Assembly: GCA_937935205.1 (NCBI GenBank)
Contig: CALGXU010000128.1
Span: 1 to 7,745, forward strand
Direction: 5' to 3'
Length of the DNA stretch: 7,745 nucleotides
From: an uncultured Rothia sp.
Lineage (GTDB): Bacteria > Actinomycetota > Actinomycetes > Actinomycetales > Micrococcaceae
Numbering within the stretch: position 1 is the stretch's first letter; every line of letters starts with the position of its first letter. The translations under genes and the position numbers were made by a program. This document shows, piece after piece, positions 5,795 to 7,745 of the stretch. The notes beneath the pieces are model-generated. The model did not search any database. It saw only the letters and a list, made by a program, of their open reading frames with translations, and had not been told where the DNA came from.

Positions 5795-6406
5795 TTAGGA
5801 GAGCTGCTTGATGATGGTGTCGGAGACTTCGCGCATGGACAGGCGGCGGTCCATGGAGGTCTTCTGAATCCAGCGGAATGCTTCCGGCTCGGTCAGGTTC
5901 ATCTTGGTGATGAGCAGCGACTTTGCGCGGTCAACCAGCTTGCGGGTCTCGAACTGGTCGCGGATGGTGCCAACTTCCTTCTCGAGAGCGCGAATCTGCT
6001 CGTAGCGGCTGATTGCCACCTCGATTGCGGGGACCAGGTCGTTCGGGGAGAACGGCTTGACGACGTACGCCATAGCGCCTGCCTCAACGGCACGGTCAAC
6101 AAGTTCCTTCTGGCTGAATGCAGTCAGCAGAACGACGGGAGCGATCTGTTCCTTCGCGATTTCTTCAGCTGCGGTGATGCCGTCCATGATCGGCATCTTC
6201 ACATCCATGAGGACGAGGTCGGGGCGGTGCTTCTGTGCCAGCTCGACAGCGGTCTTACCGTTATCGGTTTCTGCAACAACATCGAAACCCTGGTCCTTCA
6301 GAATTTCGACGATGTCGAGGCGAATCAGTGCCTCGTCTTCTGCCACAACGACGGTGCGGGCCGGGACCTGCTCCTCTGCCTGGTCCTGAGTGGTCAGCTC
6401 TGACAT
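5795..6406 (-). CDS. pdtaR: ANTAR-domain response regulator PdtaR
   Basis: A 203-aa cytoplasmic two-component regulator that acts on RNA, not DNA: phosphorylation by a PdtaS-type kinase lets ANTAR proteins bind paired hexaloop hairpins and prevent terminator formation. The receiver domain (about 17-135) has acidic pair E23/D24, phospho-acceptor D68 in LVLMDVKMPIMDG, T95 and K117 in VVKPF. A coiled linker (about 136-152, RALEKEVGTIRDQFE) leads to the ANTAR domain (about 141-202), with TRKLVDRAKSLL (154-165), EAFRWIQKTSMDRR (175-188) and a final VSDTIIKQL. It is full length compared with M. tuberculosis Rv1626. The start at 6406 has AAGGAG (6414-6419) 7 nt upstream. The partner kinase is not in this window, and I found no clear ANTAR double-hexaloop target here. 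It is convergent with the small membrane-protein gene and divergent from the PIN-like gene. Proximity of pdtaR to polA also occurs in mycobacteria. Confidence 0.95.
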   Translation of the reverse strand: MSELTTQDQAEEQVPARTVVVAEDEALIRLDIVEILKDQGFDVVAETDNGKTAVELAQKHRPDLVLMDVKMPIMDGITAAEEIAKEQIAPVVLLTAFSQKELVDRAVEAGAMAYVVKPFSPNDLVPAIEVAISRYEQIRALEKEVGTIRDQFETRKLVDRAKSLLITKMNLTEPEAFRWIQKTSMDRRLSMREVSDTIIKQLS

Positions 6407-6441
6407 AACTCTTCTCCTTTATCAAATTTCAGTCAGTTAAA

Positions 6442-6447
6442 AGTTTA
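6442..6447 (-). promoter_or_regulatory. Candidate -10 (TAAACT) for pdtaR
   Basis: On the minus strand TAAACT fits TANNNT and lies 35 nt before the pdtaR ATG, giving a short leader of about 29 nt that includes the AAGGAG ribosome site. No consensus -35 is evident; a TGAACA (minus strand, 6462-6467) is too close at 14 bp. Confidence 0.5.
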
Positions 6448-6574
6448 CAGGAGGGAATAAATGTTCATCTACTTTCTCGCCCTGTCCCCCACGTGTTATA
6501 TGCGTCCTGTGTGCCGGTGGGTGTGCAGGTGGGAGGAGTTTTCTGACGTTATTTTGTGACCCATTCAACGAATC

Positions 6575-6606
6575 TTGCACCTTAATGCACCTTTTTGTTC
6601 TATACT
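6575..6606 (+). promoter_or_regulatory. Candidate promoter TATACT with upstream TGCACCTT repeats
   Basis: TATACT (6601-6606) is the closest match to a consensus -10 that I found in the window. Upstream, TGCACCTT occurs at 6576-6583 and 6586-6593, exactly 10 bp apart and so on the same helix face. The -35-like TTGCAC (6575-6580) is 20 bp from the -10, longer than optimal, which would suit an activator-dependent promoter. Transcription would run from about 6613 toward the PIN-like gene, with a leader near 245 nt, or make a separate RNA. Confidence 0.45.
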
Positions 6607-6779
6607 GCTCATAACTGCGAAAACAAAACCGCACAACATAGACATACGCGGCGAAATTCACACCTAAAACATAGACCCGAAAATGACTCTGACATGCACT
6701 AACACCCCCTCGGGTTAGACACAAACGTAATAAACAAAATATTTATATCGAAACCCCATCACACGCCGCAGAAGGCCGA

Positions 6780-6785
6780 TACACT
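6780..6785 (+). promoter_or_regulatory. Candidate -10 (TACACT) for the PIN-like gene
   Basis: The third TACACT of the window lies 73 nt before the PIN-like gene start codon. A start about 7 nt downstream (near 6792) would give a leader of about 67 nt ending in a good ribosome site, CGGAGGGG. The ATG at 6789 would fall before that start and so would not be translated. No clear -35 is seen. Confidence 0.45.
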
Positions 6786-6858
6786 GGAATGGATTATTCT
6801 CCTCGACTTCTCCGGCACTCGCATTTGACCACCCATACTCGATACCCGGAGGGGATTC

Positions 6859-7745
6859 ATGTCAATCACCCGTCAAGCACGCACCCTGTACTCAGACTTC
6901 GTCGAGTACAAGGAACTCGACCGCGAACCACTGACTTCCATTCACCCCGGAATTCTCGTCGCATTCGACTCCACCGCGCTTGCAAGCCTCTACAACTACC
7001 CAACCCACATTAGTGACGAAATCCTCCGCGCCTACTCACAGCTACGCGGACACGCCTTCCTCCCCCACCAGGCACTCAAAGAATTCTGGGCAGCACTCGA
7101 CGGCGCCTCCCCCGTACCCGCCGCCGCAGACCGCGTCCGCTCAGCGCTCGCATCCTTCAAAGAAACCCTGCCCGAAGAACGCAACTCCCCCTGGAGCGCA
7201 CTGCGTTCAGTCACGCACCAGCTGGACCACTCCATCGCGCAGATCATGAGGATTCTCGAACCCACCACCGACACCGGATCCATCAACGTGGCACGCCGCG
7301 AAGACGACACGATCCTGCCGCGGCTGAACCGCATCTTCACCGGACACGTGGGTGCCGCGCCCAGCCCCGAACGCCACGAACAGCAGTGCCGCGAAGCCCT
7401 CGAACAGGGCCACCCGTTGCTCGCTAACGCCAGCTTTGACGCCGACTTCGCGCTCTGGAACCAGTGCGTTACCGAGGCAAGCACCCGCGTGAAGGGCACC
7501 GACTGCGTGTTCGTCACCGGCGGTGTGCGCGACACCTGGCTGCGCAACGGCCCGCAGGTACGCGCCGCATCGGGCGGCGAACCCGTGCGTCAGCTGGCGA
7601 ACCGTCAGCTGCTACGTGAATACGCGCAGGCAACCGGAGGCGGCGTATTCCGCATCTACACCGTTGAGGAGATTCTGCGACTCGCCTCCAACCAGTACGG
7701 CGTGACCGTCAGCGACGCAACCTACAACGCGATTCGCGCGGAACA
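6859..7745 (+). CDS. PIN-like domain protein (PIN_8/DUF4935 type), 3' truncated
   Basis: The frame is open from ATG 6859 to the right edge: 295 codons with no stop. The start is supported by CGGAGGGG (6847-6854) 4 nt upstream. The N-terminal block GILVAFDSTALASLYNYP (residues 31-48) and FLPHQALKEFWAAL (67-80) match the opening of PIN-like nuclease-family proteins: D37 as first acidic residue, then E75 in the P-H-x-x-x-x-E-F pattern. A helical middle (85-180) follows. FDADFALWNQ (193-202) provides the aspartates of the usual GD-x-x-x-W segment. CVFVTGGVRDTW (216-227) aligns with the usual FVTDD-x-x-x-DW strand, but the two acids are Gly-Gly. NRQLLREYAQATGGGVFRIYTVEEIL (248-273) matches the family's end of domain. 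Such proteins are presumed metal-dependent RNases, often found in mobile or defence-linked loci. The exact role is unknown, and the catalytic set here looks incomplete. Nothing beyond 7745 can be judged. Confidence 0.8.
   Translation, partial: MSITRQARTLYSDFVEYKELDREPLTSIHPGILVAFDSTALASLYNYPTHISDEILRAYSQLRGHAFLPHQALKEFWAALDGASPVPAAADRVRSALASFKETLPEERNSPWSALRSVTHQLDHSIAQIMRILEPTTDTGSINVARREDDTILPRLNRIFTGHVGAAPSPERHEQQCREALEQGHPLLANASFDADFALWNQCVTEASTRVKGTDCVFVTGGVRDTWLRNGPQVRAASGGEPVRQLANRQLLREYAQATGGGVFRIYTVEEILRLASNQYGVTVSDATYNAIRAE

Larger units (their letters stand above)
6407..6858. other. 452-bp divergent intergenic region, pdtaR / PIN-like gene
   Basis: No convincing coding region is seen. 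The pdtaR side (6470-6540) is G+T-rich with two GGTGGG words (6516-6521, 6528-6533). From about 6545 to 6770 the sequence is markedly A+T-richer than the flanking genes. It contains TGCACCTT repeats ahead of TATACT, a 9-bp direct repeat AACATAGAC (6635-6643 and 6668-6676), a weak bulged stem CTAAC/GTTAG near 6698-6717, and an A+T stretch at 6736-6748. A second -10-like TACACT is at 6780. A small RNA or long regulated leader is possible but unproven. Confidence 0.6.

Noticed and set aside
5780..6403. 207-aa plus-strand frame opposite pdtaR
   Set aside because: Mirror of the pdtaR coding region; the minus frame has complete receiver and ANTAR domains and a good ribosome site.
6437..6724. Possible 95-aa gene on the minus strand upstream of pdtaR
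   Set aside because: No ribosome site noticed, mixed composition without domain, and it would overlap the pdtaR promoter and the A+T-rich regulatory block.
6789..7013. 74-aa frame starting just after TACACT
   Set aside because: The ATG is only 3 nt after the -10 hexamer, so it should precede the transcription start. Most of it overlaps the PIN-like gene in another frame, and the translation lacks features.
7032..7547. 171-aa minus-strand frame opposite the PIN-like gene
   Set aside because: Ser/Arg-rich shadow of the plus-strand gene, which has family motifs and a ribosome site.

Overview
The window looks like chromosomal DNA from a high-G+C Gram-positive actinobacterium, most likely Micrococcaceae and possibly Rothia. 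The evidence is moderate-to-high G+C with G/C-ending codons, a DNA polymerase I with the actinobacterial Tyr in its O-helix, an ANTAR-type PdtaR response regulator, TANNNT -10 hexamers, and genes that seem to be transcribed without a leader. The genus is an inference; the actinobacterial assignment is firmer.

Layout. Positions 1-2806 (minus) hold nearly all of polA; its last C-terminal residues, including the palm motif C, lie off the left edge. A 456-bp spacer separates it from a divergent transporter gene. The spacer contains an 18-bp tandem repeat, an A+T-rich block with three GATAATA copies, and three degenerate 13-bp direct repeats. Positions 3263-4540 (+) encode a complete 425-aa DAACS/SDF-family symporter with non-canonical substrate and cation site residues, followed by a strong hairpin terminator. 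Positions 4671-5177 (+) encode a MenI/YdiI-type hotdog acyl-CoA thioesterase, probably leaderless. Positions 5273-5521 (+) encode an 82-aa two-helix membrane protein of unknown function. A G+C-rich terminator hairpin and a perfect 17-bp tandem duplication lie between it and the convergent pdtaR gene (5795-6406, minus). A 452-bp, largely A+T-rich spacer with at least two plausible plus-strand promoters then leads to a PIN-like (PIN_8/DUF4935-type) nuclease-family gene (6859 to the right edge, +), which is truncated by the window end.

How the parts relate. polA, the thioesterase, the small membrane protein and pdtaR look like ordinary core genes, each with its own promoter or terminator rather than one operon. 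The transporter and the PIN-like gene are the accessory-looking pieces. I see no rRNA, tRNA, CRISPR array, insertion sequence or prophage gene. I find no convincing multi-gene novel system. The most interesting points are the transporter's altered binding site, the PIN-like protein's missing late acidic pair, recurrent TACACT promoters placed for leaderless translation, and short tandem repeats in three intergenic regions.
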